The notes beneath the pieces are model-generated. The model saw nothing but the letters and a program-made list of their open reading frames with translations. It was not told the origin of the DNA and ran no database searches. A DNA stretch of 64,000 nt, taken from assembly GCF_003946505.1 (NCBI RefSeq), contig NZ_RHON01000003.1:62001-126000 (forward strand), read 5' to 3'. The stretch comes from Companilactobacillus mishanensis. Lineage in GTDB: Bacteria; Bacillota; Bacilli; Lactobacillales; Lactobacillaceae. Each line of letters begins with the position of its first letter. The first letter of the stretch is position 1. Positions 7,783-17,907 of this stretch are shown piece by piece. Made by a program: the position numbers and the translations under genes.

Positions 7783-9204
7783 CTATTTTCCGTTAAAAAC
7801 AGCCAAACCACCCGCAGGATTACCCCAATCTGGTGTCTGTGATGTAACAACCAACTTGTCATTTACAAAGGCATTAAGTCCTAGTTGGCTCATCTCACGG
7901 CCGTAACCTGATCCTTTAACACCACCAAATGGTAACTCTGGTAATGATACTAAGAATGAGTTTACGAATACCATTCCTGTTTCGATTTTAGCAGCAACGG
8001 CTTTACCATGTGCTGGATCTGATGAAAGTACGATTCCACCTAATCCTAATTCTGAATCATTTGCCAAGTCGATAGCTTCTTGATCACTACCTACCTTAAA
8101 TACTTGAGCAACTGGTCCGAACAATTCATCGTAGAATTCTGGATTATCTTTTGAAATGTCTGTCAAAATTGTTGGTTGGATAAATTGTCCTGGTAAATCA
8201 ACTGGTGTGTTACCAAAAGCAACTTTTGCTCCACCTTCAATAGCTTTATCAATTTGTCCTTGCAACTTCTTCTTAGCACGTTCGGAATTCATTGGTGCAT
8301 ATGAAGTTGATGGATCCATTGGATCACCTGGCTTCAATTTAGCAAAGGCATCCTTCAACTTAGCCAAAAATTCATCATACAAATTGTCAGCAACGATAAA
8401 TCTCTTGTTTGATGTACATACTTGTCCGTTGTTATAGATACGAACTCTCCAAGCCAAGTCTACGGCTGTATCCAAGTCGGCGTCAGATAGAACTACAAAG
8501 GCATCTGAACCACCTAATTCCATTGAGTTCTTCTTCAAATTTTGTCCAGCAACTGAGGCAACTGATTGGCCACCACGTTTTGAACCTGTCAAAGCAACTC
8601 CTTGAACACGTGGATCAGCAATGATGTCACTGACTTGATCATAGCTGGCAAACAAGTTTGTCAAACTACCATCTGGTGCTCCGGCATCTTTAACAATTTT
8701 TTCAAATGCTGCGGCTGATCCTGGTGTATTTGATGCGTGTTTCAAAATCATTGGGTTACCAACGATAAAGTTAGGTGCGAATACACGCATAATTTGGTAA
8801 TAAGGAAAGTTCCAAGGTTCTACCATCATCAAGACACCTGTTGATTGATGAAGAACTTCAGCTGCCCCTGTGGCCATTGTTGAAATTGGTGTTGGTTTCA
8901 AAAGATCTGCACCATTATCGGCGTAATAGTCCGCGATGATTGCGCACAATTCTACTTCACCTTTTGATTCTGTCAAAAGTTTACCCATATCAATAGTGGC
9001 AATTTTTGCTAATTCATCTTCATTTTCTCTCAAGAGGTCGGCGATTTTATGCAGAGTTTTAGCACGACCTGCAATTGGTTCGTCTCTCCATTGTTTATAC
9101 AATGCGTGACCTGTACTCAATGCATTTTCAATTTCCTTGGTTGTTGCATCTGGGTATGATTTCACAAGTTCGTTATTGTATGGATTAACTGTTTTATAAG
9201 CCAT
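7783..9204 (-). CDS. gabD: NAD(P)-dependent succinate-semialdehyde dehydrogenase-like enzyme
   Basis: A 473-residue aldehyde dehydrogenase covering the full family length. The motif VEPWNFPYYQ (about residue 130) is followed by the Rossmann region (GVALTGSKRGG). SMELGGSDAFVV holds the general-base Glu, NNGQVCTSNKR the catalytic Cys, and ELPFGGVKGSGYGRE closes the C-terminus. The family oxidises succinate semialdehyde or related aldehydes to acids in the cytoplasm. AGGAGG lies 7 nt before ATG. Its 3' UTR carries structured element A. A candidate cre site and an inverted repeat lie upstream. Exact aldehyde substrate is uncertain; the gabD/sad naming is by similarity only. Confidence 0.85.
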   Translation of the reverse strand: MAYKTVNPYNNELVKSYPDATTKEIENALSTGHALYKQWRDEPIAGRAKTLHKIADLLRENEDELAKIATIDMGKLLTESKGEVELCAIIADYYADNGADLLKPTPISTMATGAAEVLHQSTGVLMMVEPWNFPYYQIMRVFAPNFIVGNPMILKHASNTPGSAAAFEKIVKDAGAPDGSLTNLFASYDQVSDIIADPRVQGVALTGSKRGGQSVASVAGQNLKKNSMELGGSDAFVVLSDADLDTAVDLAWRVRIYNNGQVCTSNKRFIVADNLYDEFLAKLKDAFAKLKPGDPMDPSTSYAPMNSERAKKKLQGQIDKAIEGGAKVAFGNTPVDLPGQFIQPTILTDISKDNPEFYDELFGPVAQVFKVGSDQEAIDLANDSELGLGGIVLSSDPAHGKAVAAKIETGMVFVNSFLVSLPELPFGGVKGSGYGREMSQLGLNAFVNDKLVVTSQTPDWGNPAGGLAVFNGK

Positions 9205-9245
9205 TCTAATTCCTCCTAATATTAAAAAATAAAAATAACACTAGT

Positions 9246-9274
9246 GTTTAGTTACAAATTAATTGTATCTAAAC
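9246..9274. promoter_or_regulatory. Inverted repeat upstream of gabD
   Basis: Arms GTTTAG.TACAA and TTGTA.CTAAAC are separated by about 5 nt with one mismatched pair, 42 nt before the gabD start. It is shaped like an operator. It shares TTTAGTTAC with the candidate TetR operator at 12086-12109, but the arms differ, so the regulator is unknown. Confidence 0.4.
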
Positions 9275-9297
9275 AGTTTATTATTACAACTATTTCA

Positions 9298-9311
9298 ACT
9301 CAAGCGCTTAC
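9298..9311. promoter_or_regulatory. Candidate cre (CcpA) site of gabD
   Basis: On the - strand TGTAAGCGCTTGAG matches the left half of the cre consensus perfectly and the right half with two mismatches. It overlaps a TTGACA -35-like hexamer (- strand) in the 347-nt gap between gabD and the tetR-type gene, so carbon-catabolite control of gabD is plausible. The rest of 9205-9551 shows no gene. Confidence 0.4.
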
Positions 9312-9551
9312 ATTTGTCAACTTAATTATTAGAGAAATATTAGACAAATGAGTCCCTTTCACATGCAGTTTGTGAAAAAACGTTGCCAGCATAACGTTTA
9401 ATTTGTATAGACCAGCGGAATAATTTTTTTATAATAATTTTATTAAAATCACAAAATTTCTTGAATTTGTCCTGACATTTTCTAATAACAACTTAATCCT
9501 AGACCTTCGACTGCACTCTAAGTCAAATGGATATCAAAAAAAGCCTGCAAA

Positions 9552-10211
9552 TTAATTTGCGGGCTTTTCGATAGCTCTGACGATCAAGTCTTCAATTTGA
9601 GTTAAATCATGATCAACTTCTTCATCAGTTCTAGGCGATAACAATTTATAATTTTGTAGGAAATATACTATTATCTGCGATGCAATCAAGCGAATGATAG
9701 TTGCCATATCCATATCAGTTCTGACTAAATCTGAATTTGCGATGGTCTTTTTGAACGTTTCCAGTACTGAAGGCCCACGTTGTGCAGCCATCTTCAGAAA
9801 CTTTTCTTTAATATTATCTTTGGTCAAAATTTGAGTAAATAAAATCAACACAACTTCTTTATTAGCAACTAAAAAGTTATAGCGATTCCTAATTGCAAAA
9901 TGGATCAAATCCTTTAGGGAAGTGTTTTTTTCGCTTAGTTGCTGCTTAAATTCGACGATATATATTGGAATTATATTATTCATAATTGGATCGATGATCC
10001 ACTCTAGCAAATCTTCTTTAGTCTTAAAATATTTGAATATCGTTGCCTGACTCATGCCTGATTCTTTGGCGATTTCTTGTGTAGAAGTCGCATCAAATCC
10101 TTTTTCAGAGAATAGTTTCAAGGCTGCCATAATTACTTTTCTCTTTCCATTAGGCATATCAGCCTGATCGACCCATGATTTAAAATCATTGGCCATTAAT
10201 TCTTCAGTCAA
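9552..10211 (-). CDS. TetR/AcrR-family regulator
   Basis: A 219-residue TetR-family repressor. Residues about 25-70 form the winged helix-turn-helix (IMAALKLFSEKGFDATSTQEIAKESGMSQATIFKYFKTKEDLL), followed by an all-helical ligand/dimer domain. TTG at 10211 has AAGGGA about 9 nt upstream; ATG at 10196 is the alternative. It is the last gene of a three-gene run behind an ABC-2 permease and its ATPase, with a 15-nt gap, which suggests it represses its own operon through the palindrome at 12086-12109. Likely ligand: a compound exported by this ABC system (inference). Confidence 0.85.
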   Translation of the reverse strand: MTEELMANDFKSWVDQADMPNGKRKVIMAALKLFSEKGFDATSTQEIAKESGMSQATIFKYFKTKEDLLEWIIDPIMNNIIPIYIVEFKQQLSEKNTSLKDLIHFAIRNRYNFLVANKEVVLILFTQILTKDNIKEKFLKMAAQRGPSVLETFKKTIANSDLVRTDMDMATIIRLIASQIIVYFLQNYKLLSPRTDEEVDHDLTQIEDLIVRAIEKPAN

Positions 10212-10226
10212 ATAATCATGTCCCTT

Positions 10227-11336
10227 CTATACTTTACGATAACGTCTTAATCCGTATACATTCAACATTGTTAGTATTACTAGGAAAATAAGTAATGCTC
10301 CAATTGGTGCCAATATTTGTCCTAATCCTTCTCCGTTCAAAACAATTGCTGAAGTAGCTTCACCTGAGTATTTCAAAGGCAATATGTATGCCAGATCCTG
10401 TACCCAGTGTGCCATTTGATCAAGTGGAATTATTCCAGAGAAGAATACTTGTGGAATTACAATAATCGGAATAAATTGCATCATCTGGAACTCAGATTTT
10501 GCAAAAGTGGACATCAGGATACCGAATGCTAATGCGACGATTGCCAGTACCACATTGACCAGTACCATATTCCACATGCTCCCCAGTACTTCTACTTTCA
10601 ATACATAAACTGTGTATAACACGATGATCAGCGTCTGGACTATAGCCAACAATCCATAACTGATCATGTATCCGAAGACGATTTCTGAACGTCTTACTGG
10701 TGTTGCCAATAATCTATCCAGTGTACCAGTTGTACGTTCCTTTAGTAAGGCCATCCCTGATATTAAGAATACGAAAAAGAACACGAAGAATCCCATTAGG
10801 ATAGGTAAAATTTTATCGAAGAAAGATGTGTCCTTATTACCATAAACATATGAGTTGTGAATCTTTGGCGCTTTTTGCGAGTTCGATTGCATTGACGCCG
10901 CTGCTTGAGGATTTGCGGCAGCCATCTTAGTTAATTGTGCTTTTAAGTTTTTAATATTAGTTGCCACCATTGATGACTGAAGAGCCACTTTGGTTGCGGC
11001 AGTTTTACTGGCATCAGTGTTAGCGTTCTTTACATAATAGTTACCATTTTTCCGATGAACAATACCATCGGCCTTTTGATCTTTCAAAGCTTTGTTAGCT
11101 TTTTGCTCTGTTGAATACTTGGTAACTTTGATGTTTTTCATCTTGTCCATTTGTTTAACCAGACTACTCTGGACGTTAACAGTCGCTATGTTAACATCCG
11201 TTGTTGAATTTGTAGTGAAAACAACTTTCATCAAAGTTAGAACTAAAATTGGTGCTAAAAACATCAATGCTAATGTTCTTTTATCTCTGAATAATTCTTT
11301 TAAAACACGTTTAGCGATTGCCCATGTTCTTCTCAT
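10227..11336 (-). CDS. ABC-2 type exporter permease
   Basis: A 369-residue YhgE/ABC-2-type permease. One N-terminal helix (about residues 20-40, LALMFLAPILVLTLMKVVF) leads to a roughly 130-residue extracytoplasmic domain rich in Lys, Asn and Gln. Five helices follow from about residue 185, with ALLKERTTGTLDRLLATPVRRSE between helices 2 and 3, a hallmark of drug/Na-type ABC-2 permeases. It overlaps the ATPase gene by 26 nt, so the two are translationally coupled. Pairs controlled by a TetR protein usually export antibiotics, bile salts or other toxic compounds; the substrate is unknown. Confidence 0.85.
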   Translation of the reverse strand: MRRTWAIAKRVLKELFRDKRTLALMFLAPILVLTLMKVVFTTNSTTDVNIATVNVQSSLVKQMDKMKNIKVTKYSTEQKANKALKDQKADGIVHRKNGNYYVKNANTDASKTAATKVALQSSMVATNIKNLKAQLTKMAAANPQAAASMQSNSQKAPKIHNSYVYGNKDTSFFDKILPILMGFFVFFFVFLISGMALLKERTTGTLDRLLATPVRRSEIVFGYMISYGLLAIVQTLIIVLYTVYVLKVEVLGSMWNMVLVNVVLAIVALAFGILMSTFAKSEFQMMQFIPIIVIPQVFFSGIIPLDQMAHWVQDLAYILPLKYSGEATSAIVLNGEGLGQILAPIGALLIFLVILTMLNVYGLRRYRKV

Positions 11337-12054
11337 TTTGATCCTCCGCTTTCAAGAAGACATTTTCGACAGTGTCCTCGTTGTATTTAGCTTTCAAATT
11401 AGCTGGTGTATCGTAAGCAATCAACTTACCACCTAAAATCAAAGCAACATCATCAACTAATTCCGCTTCTTCCATAACGTGAGTTGTAACCAAAATAGTT
11501 TTCCCATCGTCACGCAAGCTGTGTAGTTCGTCCCAAATCTTACGTCGAAGAGCTGGATCGATACCAACTGTAGGTTCATCAAGGATAAGAACTTCACCAT
11601 CACCTAAAAGTGCGATGGCCAGTGAAAGCCGACGTTTCATACCGCCCGAATACCCGCTGACACGCTTGTCTAAGTCGTCAACTAAATCAACAACTTTAGT
11701 AATATGTTCAATTTGCTCTTTGGCATCCTTTGGATCGACACCCTTCATATCTGCGTAAAACATAAGATTTTCTCTGGCTGATAAGGCGTCATACAAAGCA
11801 TCCGTTTGAGCCATGTAGCCGATACGGTTTAATAATTTACGATTGGGCATTACCTGACCGAAAACTGTTGCAGTACCTTCTTGAGTTTTTTCCATACCTA
11901 AGATAATTTTTATAATTGTTGATTTACCAGCACCTGAAGGTCCGATAAGTCCGATGATCTTTCCTTGTGCGATATCAAAGTCAACATGATTCAAAACTGT
12001 TTGATCGCCGAATTTTTTAACTATATTTTTCATAGAAATAATTGGTTTTGTCAT
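11311..12054 (-). CDS. ABC transporter ATP-binding protein
   Basis: A 247-residue DrrA/CcmA-type ATPase. Walker A is GPSGAGKST (about residue 38), the signature is SGYSGGMKRRLSLA, Walker B is VLILDEPTVGID, and the switch His is in LVTTHVMEEAE. It energises the overlapping ABC-2 permease. First gene of the ATPase-permease-TetR operon; the start (ATG 12054) follows AAAGGAG. The candidate operator lies about 30-55 nt upstream. Confidence 0.9.
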   Translation of the reverse strand: MTKPIISMKNIVKKFGDQTVLNHVDFDIAQGKIIGLIGPSGAGKSTIIKIILGMEKTQEGTATVFGQVMPNRKLLNRIGYMAQTDALYDALSARENLMFYADMKGVDPKDAKEQIEHITKVVDLVDDLDKRVSGYSGGMKRRLSLAIALLGDGEVLILDEPTVGIDPALRRKIWDELHSLRDDGKTILVTTHVMEEAELVDDVALILGGKLIAYDTPANLKAKYNEDTVENVFLKAEDQNEKNMGNR

Positions 12055-12085
12055 GGTATCTCCTTTATGATAGAAGCATTTGAAT

Positions 12086-12109
12086 AAGTGAGTATTTAGT
12101 TACTCACTT
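12086..12109. promoter_or_regulatory. Candidate TetR operator of the ABC exporter operon
   Basis: A perfect 9-bp inverted repeat, AAGTGAGTA and TACTCACTT, separated by 6 nt, directly upstream of the ATPase gene. Size and position suit autoregulation by the TetR protein encoded at the operon end. The remaining 12110-12416 stretch has only the terminator at 12291-12324. Confidence 0.6.
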
Positions 12110-12290
12110 GATGGTTAAAGAATAATCCCAAACTTGGTTGGGGTCAATAGTTATTCTCAGATTCTGAAGGAATTTGATTGCGGGGCGTAACGTATTAGGT
12201 TACCACCAATACAATTACATAGCCCTACTTCATTCTTATTCGTCAGTCATATTCATTGAATTAATACTAACTATCGTGCACCTATAATAA

Positions 12291-12324
12291 AAAAAGGAAA
12301 ACTCAAGATAACGAGTTTTCCCAT
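12291..12324 (-). terminator. Terminator of the bacteriocin-type operon
   Basis: On the - strand GGAAAACTC / GAGTTTTCC forms a 9-bp stem followed by T8. It lies about 95 nt after the ATPase stop of the lactococcin-972-type export operon. Confidence 0.75.
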
Positions 12325-12416
12325 TTTGAAAATATATGATAATCTAAAAAATCATTGTTTTCTAAATCAACCTTAACTTCTGATTCAAATATAGCATTAA
12401 TATAAATAAACCATTA

Positions 12417-13064
12417 CTAATTATCTTGCTGTATTTCAATTATCCTATCAGTTTTAGAAGCTTCTTCCATGTTATGGGTTACCATAACAATTGTTTTGCC
12501 ATATTTTTTATTTGTCTCTTTAATAAGTTGAAAAGCTATTTTAGCCATATCTGGATCCAGAGCACCAGTAGGTTCATCGGCTAAAATAATATCACCCGGC
12601 TTTAAAATTGTACGGGCTAATGCCACACGTTGCTTTTCCCCACCTGACAATTGATAAACTAATGTATCTTTTTTATCCACTAAGTTAAGCAGGTTTAGAA
12701 TCATTTCAATACTATGTTCTTTTTCTCTCGACTTAACAAAATGCATTGCCAGCAATAGGTTGTCTTTTACTGTCTTATCTTCAACTAATGCAAATGATTG
12801 AAACAAATAATTGATTTCATTTCTACGCAATAAGCTGATCTGATGATTGTTTAATTTAGATAATGCTTTTCCTGACAAAAAAACTTCACCTGAGTCGAAA
12901 GATTCTAAAAGTCCAATAATATTTAGAAATGTTGATTTACCAGAACCTGATGGCCCTACTATTGATACAAATTCGCCCTTATTAATTGAAAGATTAAAGT
13001 TTTTTAGTATTTTTTGTTCTCCAAAAGCTTTTGAGACATTTTGAAATTCAATAATATCTTTCAT
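12417..13064 (-). CDS. Lactococcin-972-type bacteriocin export ABC ATPase
   Basis: A 215-residue MacB/LolD-like ATPase with Walker A GPSGSGKST, signature QLSGGEKQRVALA, Walker B IILADEPTGALD and a switch His in MVTHNMEEASKT. I start it at ATG 13064, which has AAGGAAAA upstream; the frame is open to 13142 but that part overlaps the previous gene. It follows the large membrane protein by 13 nt. Together they match the export/immunity pair found next to lactococcin-972-family bacteriocin genes. Confidence 0.85.
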   Translation of the reverse strand: MKDIIEFQNVSKAFGEQKILKNFNLSINKGEFVSIVGPSGSGKSTFLNIIGLLESFDSGEVFLSGKALSKLNNHQISLLRRNEINYLFQSFALVEDKTVKDNLLLAMHFVKSREKEHSIEMILNLLNLVDKKDTLVYQLSGGEKQRVALARTILKPGDIILADEPTGALDPDMAKIAFQLIKETNKKYGKTIVMVTHNMEEASKTDRIIEIQQDN

Positions 13065-13077
13065 AAATTTTCCTTTC

Positions 13078-15222
13078 TCATTTCTTGATTCCTCGATTTT
13101 TAGCGAAAATAAATATTGCCATAAACTCCATAAGTAATTCAATAGGTATGAGAATCAATCCTAAATTAGATCTAAATGTTATTACTGCAAAAAACTTTAC
13201 TAAGCCAATTATTCCAACTGAAATAATTAATGGCCAATATAGCTGATAAGTCGAAAATCCAAGTATTCCTTTAACGAATAAGCTCTCTGAATTTGATATT
13301 GAAAATATCAAGGATATAGTCAATAAAATCAATACAATAGTAAAAATTATAAATACAGTAAGCCCACTGAATAACGCAATAACTGTTCCAAGCTCTCTTT
13401 GTAATCCACTTACGTATTTTTGAACTGGTACAAATTCCAACTTATTGTCAATGAGATCAAATTTTTTCAGGATGTTGCTTTTCATATTCCTATTCAGTGC
13501 AATTTTATTTTTGAATTTTAACGGGCCTGTTAAAACGTTTGCACGTAAATTTCCGTATTCCAATAGCCCCATGTTATTAGCAGTGGATACCAATATGACT
13601 GGACTCCTATCAATATTAGGCTCACCTTTGTCAGTTAACCAAGTAAATATTGGTTGTTGACTTTGATAGTATACAAATTTAATCTTTTTGTCTTGTCCAA
13701 AAGTAGTATTGACATCAGTATTATTTAAATCCAGATTTCTTACCCAGGACTTGAAAGTTTCTTTTTCATTCTTCGACCACTGACTAGGAATCAAATACAA
13801 GCGTATTCCTGAATAGGCTAGATTTTCATCAGTTTTAGTTATTTGTAAGTTATGATCATTTAAATAATTTGGAGAGAATTTCAACAATGTGAAGGGGGTT
13901 ACTGGAGTTTCTCGACCCTCACTCTCCCGTATGTTATTCAACACAGAGCTTGAATAGAACTGCCCTGATGCAAGATACACGCCTTTCTTTTCTTCGATAG
14001 ACTTATACCAATTCCACATCTCAGTATCTAAAACATCATCCTGACCCGAAATTGTTCCTTGATTATTCCCTGCTTCTACAGACTTTAGAGTTTCGTATTC
14101 TGAAACTTTGGACCAGTTGGATAACATTGTGCCATTTTGTTTCACAGTATCAATTGGTTTATCTAGTGCAACAGATACAAATACTAATCCAATACTCAAA
14201 ACCAAATATAAACTTACCGCAAAAATATAAAGTACCTTTTTGGGTAATTTCCCTTTAATTGCATTCAACACATCCACGCCGATAATCATAATTATTGAAA
14301 CAAGAAGTATACAGATAGTTAGGAAAATATTAAGGAATCCAGATAATAAATAATAATAAATTCCATGTAAATAAATTCCAGATATGGAAATTCCTAGAGC
14401 AATACTTATAAGCATTGTAAATATACTAAAATTAAAGAACTCTCCTAATAAACCATAAGCCAACTCTAATTTCCCCCATCCTAAAAGTGATAGGATTCCT
14501 AGTTCCTTTAACGAGGAAATCACATAAATGGTTAATAAAATAACCAGAATCAGTAAATCAAGTATAATTAAGCTCAATAAAATTATACCTGTAGTGCCAT
14601 TATCAATTGAAAATCCAGACTTTTCTTCATGCAGATCTGATACTGATTCACCTGTTATTTTTGACAACCTTTTGAAAAAATTTTTTTGTTGTTGATAATT
14701 CAAACCTACAATATTATAGTTACCAAGAATATTATCATTAATGTTATTTTCAAGCTTATCTACATAAATGTTGGGACTAAACAAAATATGAGGAAGTCTC
14801 TTTATTGAATTAACTGATCCCGTGTTCTCACCAATAATAGCCTTCGGATTACTATTCTCCGAAAGTCTTACTAAATCATTTTTTTGAATATACGTAATAT
14901 TGTCGATTGATAGCGCTGAAAATTTATTTTTGTCTCCTCCGATAGACACCCTTATTGTTGGATTCTTATTCTGAGAGACCTCTAAATTCTCTTTTACTAT
15001 CGCTGCTGGCTGAGATAAAAGAAAATTGGCTGCCTTTTCGTTATTATTTCTTTTTATTTTATTAATATGGACAGTAACCGACGATTTTTCAGTAGAACCA
15101 TAATTAATAACATTAGTTTGAAGTTTATCTGATAAAAAAAATATCGCCAACAACAAACATAAAACTGCTTGAATGACGATACTTATTTTTATCGAAAGGT
15201 TTATTATCTTTCGAATATTCAT
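13078..15222 (-). CDS. Bacteriocin-associated integral membrane protein (DUF1430-like)
   Basis: A 714-residue membrane protein with FtsX/MacB-like layout. An N-terminal helix (about residues 10-30) is followed by a roughly 180-residue extracytoplasmic domain, three helices between about 210 and 330, one near 335-355, a second large extracytoplasmic domain (about 360-610) and three C-terminal helices. Length and order match the family linked to lactococcin 972 loci, where it is thought to give export or immunity with the ATPase. ATG 15222 has GAGAG 8 nt upstream; GTG 15231 is possible. The bacteriocin-like remnant ends 12 nt before it. Confidence 0.75.
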   Translation of the reverse strand: MNIRKIINLSIKISIVIQAVLCLLLAIFFLSDKLQTNVINYGSTEKSSVTVHINKIKRNNNEKAANFLLSQPAAIVKENLEVSQNKNPTIRVSIGGDKNKFSALSIDNITYIQKNDLVRLSENSNPKAIIGENTGSVNSIKRLPHILFSPNIYVDKLENNINDNILGNYNIVGLNYQQQKNFFKRLSKITGESVSDLHEEKSGFSIDNGTTGIILLSLIILDLLILVILLTIYVISSLKELGILSLLGWGKLELAYGLLGEFFNFSIFTMLISIALGISISGIYLHGIYYYLLSGFLNIFLTICILLVSIIMIIGVDVLNAIKGKLPKKVLYIFAVSLYLVLSIGLVFVSVALDKPIDTVKQNGTMLSNWSKVSEYETLKSVEAGNNQGTISGQDDVLDTEMWNWYKSIEEKKGVYLASGQFYSSSVLNNIRESEGRETPVTPFTLLKFSPNYLNDHNLQITKTDENLAYSGIRLYLIPSQWSKNEKETFKSWVRNLDLNNTDVNTTFGQDKKIKFVYYQSQQPIFTWLTDKGEPNIDRSPVILVSTANNMGLLEYGNLRANVLTGPLKFKNKIALNRNMKSNILKKFDLIDNKLEFVPVQKYVSGLQRELGTVIALFSGLTVFIIFTIVLILLTISLIFSISNSESLFVKGILGFSTYQLYWPLIISVGIIGLVKFFAVITFRSNLGLILIPIELLMEFMAIFIFAKNRGIKK

Positions 15223-15234
15223 AAATTTCACTCT

Positions 15235-15333
15235 CTATCTACAATTCCAATATCCAACTGCATGTCCACTTCCAATCCATTGTTGTGCGTGGGCCGTAAC
15301 TCCTGGTGTTTTCCATCCAGAAAAGTGTGACAT
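15235..15333 (-). pseudogene. C-terminal remnant of a lactococcin-972-like bacteriocin
   Basis: A 32-codon frame, ATG to TAG, starting MSHFSGWKTPGVTAHA and ending HAVGYWNCR. The part from PGV onward lines up with the end of lactococcin 972 as I remember it (AGV.AKA ... KAS.YYNFW): Gly-Val, an A-x-A pair, a basic-Ala pair and an aromatic-aromatic-Asn end. There is no signal peptide, and an in-frame TAA lies two codons upstream of the ATG. A weak AGGA precedes the ATG. It sits exactly where the bacteriocin gene should be, 12 nt before the DUF1430-like gene. I read it as a gene that lost its 5' part; a translated leader peptide is the alternative. Confidence 0.5.
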
Positions 15334-15435
15334 TAGTTATTCCTAATTAATACTGTAACATCTTGTTTATACTACTTCATACTGCATATTCGATATAACT
15401 ATTTATAATTATTTGTGTTAAACGATGTATAAAAC

Positions 15436-15452
15436 TTGTTAGAATCTAACAA
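15436..15452. promoter_or_regulatory. Perfect palindrome upstream of the bacteriocin-type operon
   Basis: TTGTTAGA-A-TCTAACAA is a perfect 17-nt inverted repeat between guaB and the bacteriocin remnant. It resembles an operator. A TATACA hexamer lies 10 nt further along the - strand and a TTGTTA half-site could serve as the -35 box. Confidence 0.45.
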
Positions 15453-15482
15453 ATAATTTTATTCTTGAGGCCAGTATATAAA

Positions 15483-15512
15483 AAGGCCGAAAATTTTAAA
15501 GTTTTCGGCCTT
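15483..15512 (-). terminator. guaB terminator
   Basis: AAGGCCGAAAA pairs with TTTTCGGCCTT, followed on the - strand by T5. It starts 15 nt after the guaB stop. Confidence 0.85.
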
Positions 15513-15526
15513 CATTAACTTATACT

Positions 15527-17086
<1,560 letters not shown>

Positions 17087-17135
17087 TTATAAAACTTGCT
17101 AAAATTGCCCAAAACACCGCGTTTAACTTAATAGA

Positions 17136-17164
17136 TTGCCGTTCAAAAAAATTTAAAGTAAAAT
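17136..17164 (+). promoter_or_regulatory. Promoter of the SMR pair
   Basis: TTGCCG (17136-17141), a 17-nt spacer and TAAAAT (17159-17164) predict a start near 17171 and a leader of about 59 nt. Confidence 0.5.
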
Positions 17165-17180
17165 ATAGTAGAAGACACCA

Positions 17181-17211
17181 AGCAAACCCAACCAGGCGGT
17201 TTGCTTTTTTT
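17181..17211 (+). promoter_or_regulatory. Attenuator-like terminator in the SMR leader
   Basis: AGCAAACC / GGTTTGCT form a perfect 8-bp stem with a 9-nt loop (CAACCAGGC) followed by T7, placed between the predicted promoter and the ribosome site GGAGG at 17218. A CACC at 17176-17179 could pair with GGTG at 17221-17224. This is a premature terminator shape, so ligand-controlled read-through is possible. It does not clearly match a guanidine riboswitch class I can recall. Confidence 0.5.
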
Positions 17212-17229
17212 CTTTGTGGAGGTGAAGCC

Positions 17230-17565
17230 ATGACAAAAAGTTGGCTAGAAATATTTATCGGGGCAATACTAGAAGTTGTCTGGGTTTCCGCAATGAAACA
17301 CAATCACTCTATCGGCTCATTTGTACTCGTCATTGCAATACTTATATTGAGCTTTTATTTGATGATAGATGCGAGCAAAAACATCCCTGCCGGGACGACA
17401 TATGCAGTTTATGTCGGATTAGGATCATTATTTGTTGTGATTGCAGGCGTGTTGGTTTACCACGAAGCATTTAGTTGGGAAAAACTTATCTTCATTATAT
17501 TGTTGACAGTCGGCGTAGTTGGTTTGAAATTTGTGACTGACTATGAAGAAAGGCGGGCAAAATAA
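17230..17565 (+). CDS. Small multidrug resistance (SMR) subunit, YkkC-like
   Basis: A 111-residue SMR protein with four helices. The essential membrane glutamate is Glu15 in GAILEVVWVSAMK, and GTTYAVYVGLGS lies in helix 3. The charged C-terminal tail DYEERRAK is typical of one partner of paired SMR systems. These export quaternary ammonium compounds or guanidinium by proton antiport. GGAGG lies 7 nt before ATG. It overlaps the second subunit by one base (TAATG), so a heterodimer is likely. Confidence 0.85.
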   Translation: MTKSWLEIFIGAILEVVWVSAMKHNHSIGSFVLVIAILILSFYLMIDASKNIPAGTTYAVYVGLGSLFVVIAGVLVYHEAFSWEKLIFIILLTVGVVGLKFVTDYEERRAK

Positions 17566-17879
17566 TGGATTGGATATTTTTGATTTTAGCAGGATTAGGT
17601 GAAATGGCTGGTGTTACTTCATTAGGCTTTTATTCTAATAAGAAACACATAATGGCGTTAGTAGCACTGATCGTCTCATTTACATTCAGTTTCACCTTTC
17701 TTTACTTAGCATTACAAACAATTCCAATGTCGATAGGTTATTCGATCTGGACTGGTATTGGAGCAGCCGGTGGTGCTATTACTAATATGTGGCTATTTGG
17801 CGAATCAAGAAGTTGGATACGATTCTTCTTCATTTTTTTGATCATCTTCGCTGTGATCGGATTGAAGTTCTCAAATTAG
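17565..17879 (+). CDS. Small multidrug resistance (SMR) subunit, YkkD-like
   Basis: A 104-residue SMR protein with four helices. Glu13 in LAGLGEMAGVTSLGF is the conserved proton/substrate site, and SIGYSIWTGIGAAGG lies in helix 3. It has a short C-terminus without the charged tail of its partner, as in YkkCD-type pairs with opposite topology. Translationally coupled to the preceding gene. Substrate could be a drug cation or guanidinium; paired SMR genes do both in different species. Confidence 0.85.
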   Translation: MDWIFLILAGLGEMAGVTSLGFYSNKKHIMALVALIVSFTFSFTFLYLALQTIPMSIGYSIWTGIGAAGGAITNMWLFGESRSWIRFFFIFLIIFAVIGLKFSN

Positions 17880-17907
17880 CTACCTTATTAATTTTTGAAT
17901 TTATATA

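Noticed and set aside
12125..12290. Possible further gene remnant between the two ABC systems
   Set aside because: All frames are broken within a few codons and no family resemblance was visible.
17171..17229. Assignment of the SMR leader to a guanidine riboswitch class
   Set aside because: Context fits, but I could not match the conserved bases of guanidine-I, -II or -III, and I do not remember class IV well enough. Left as an unassigned attenuator.
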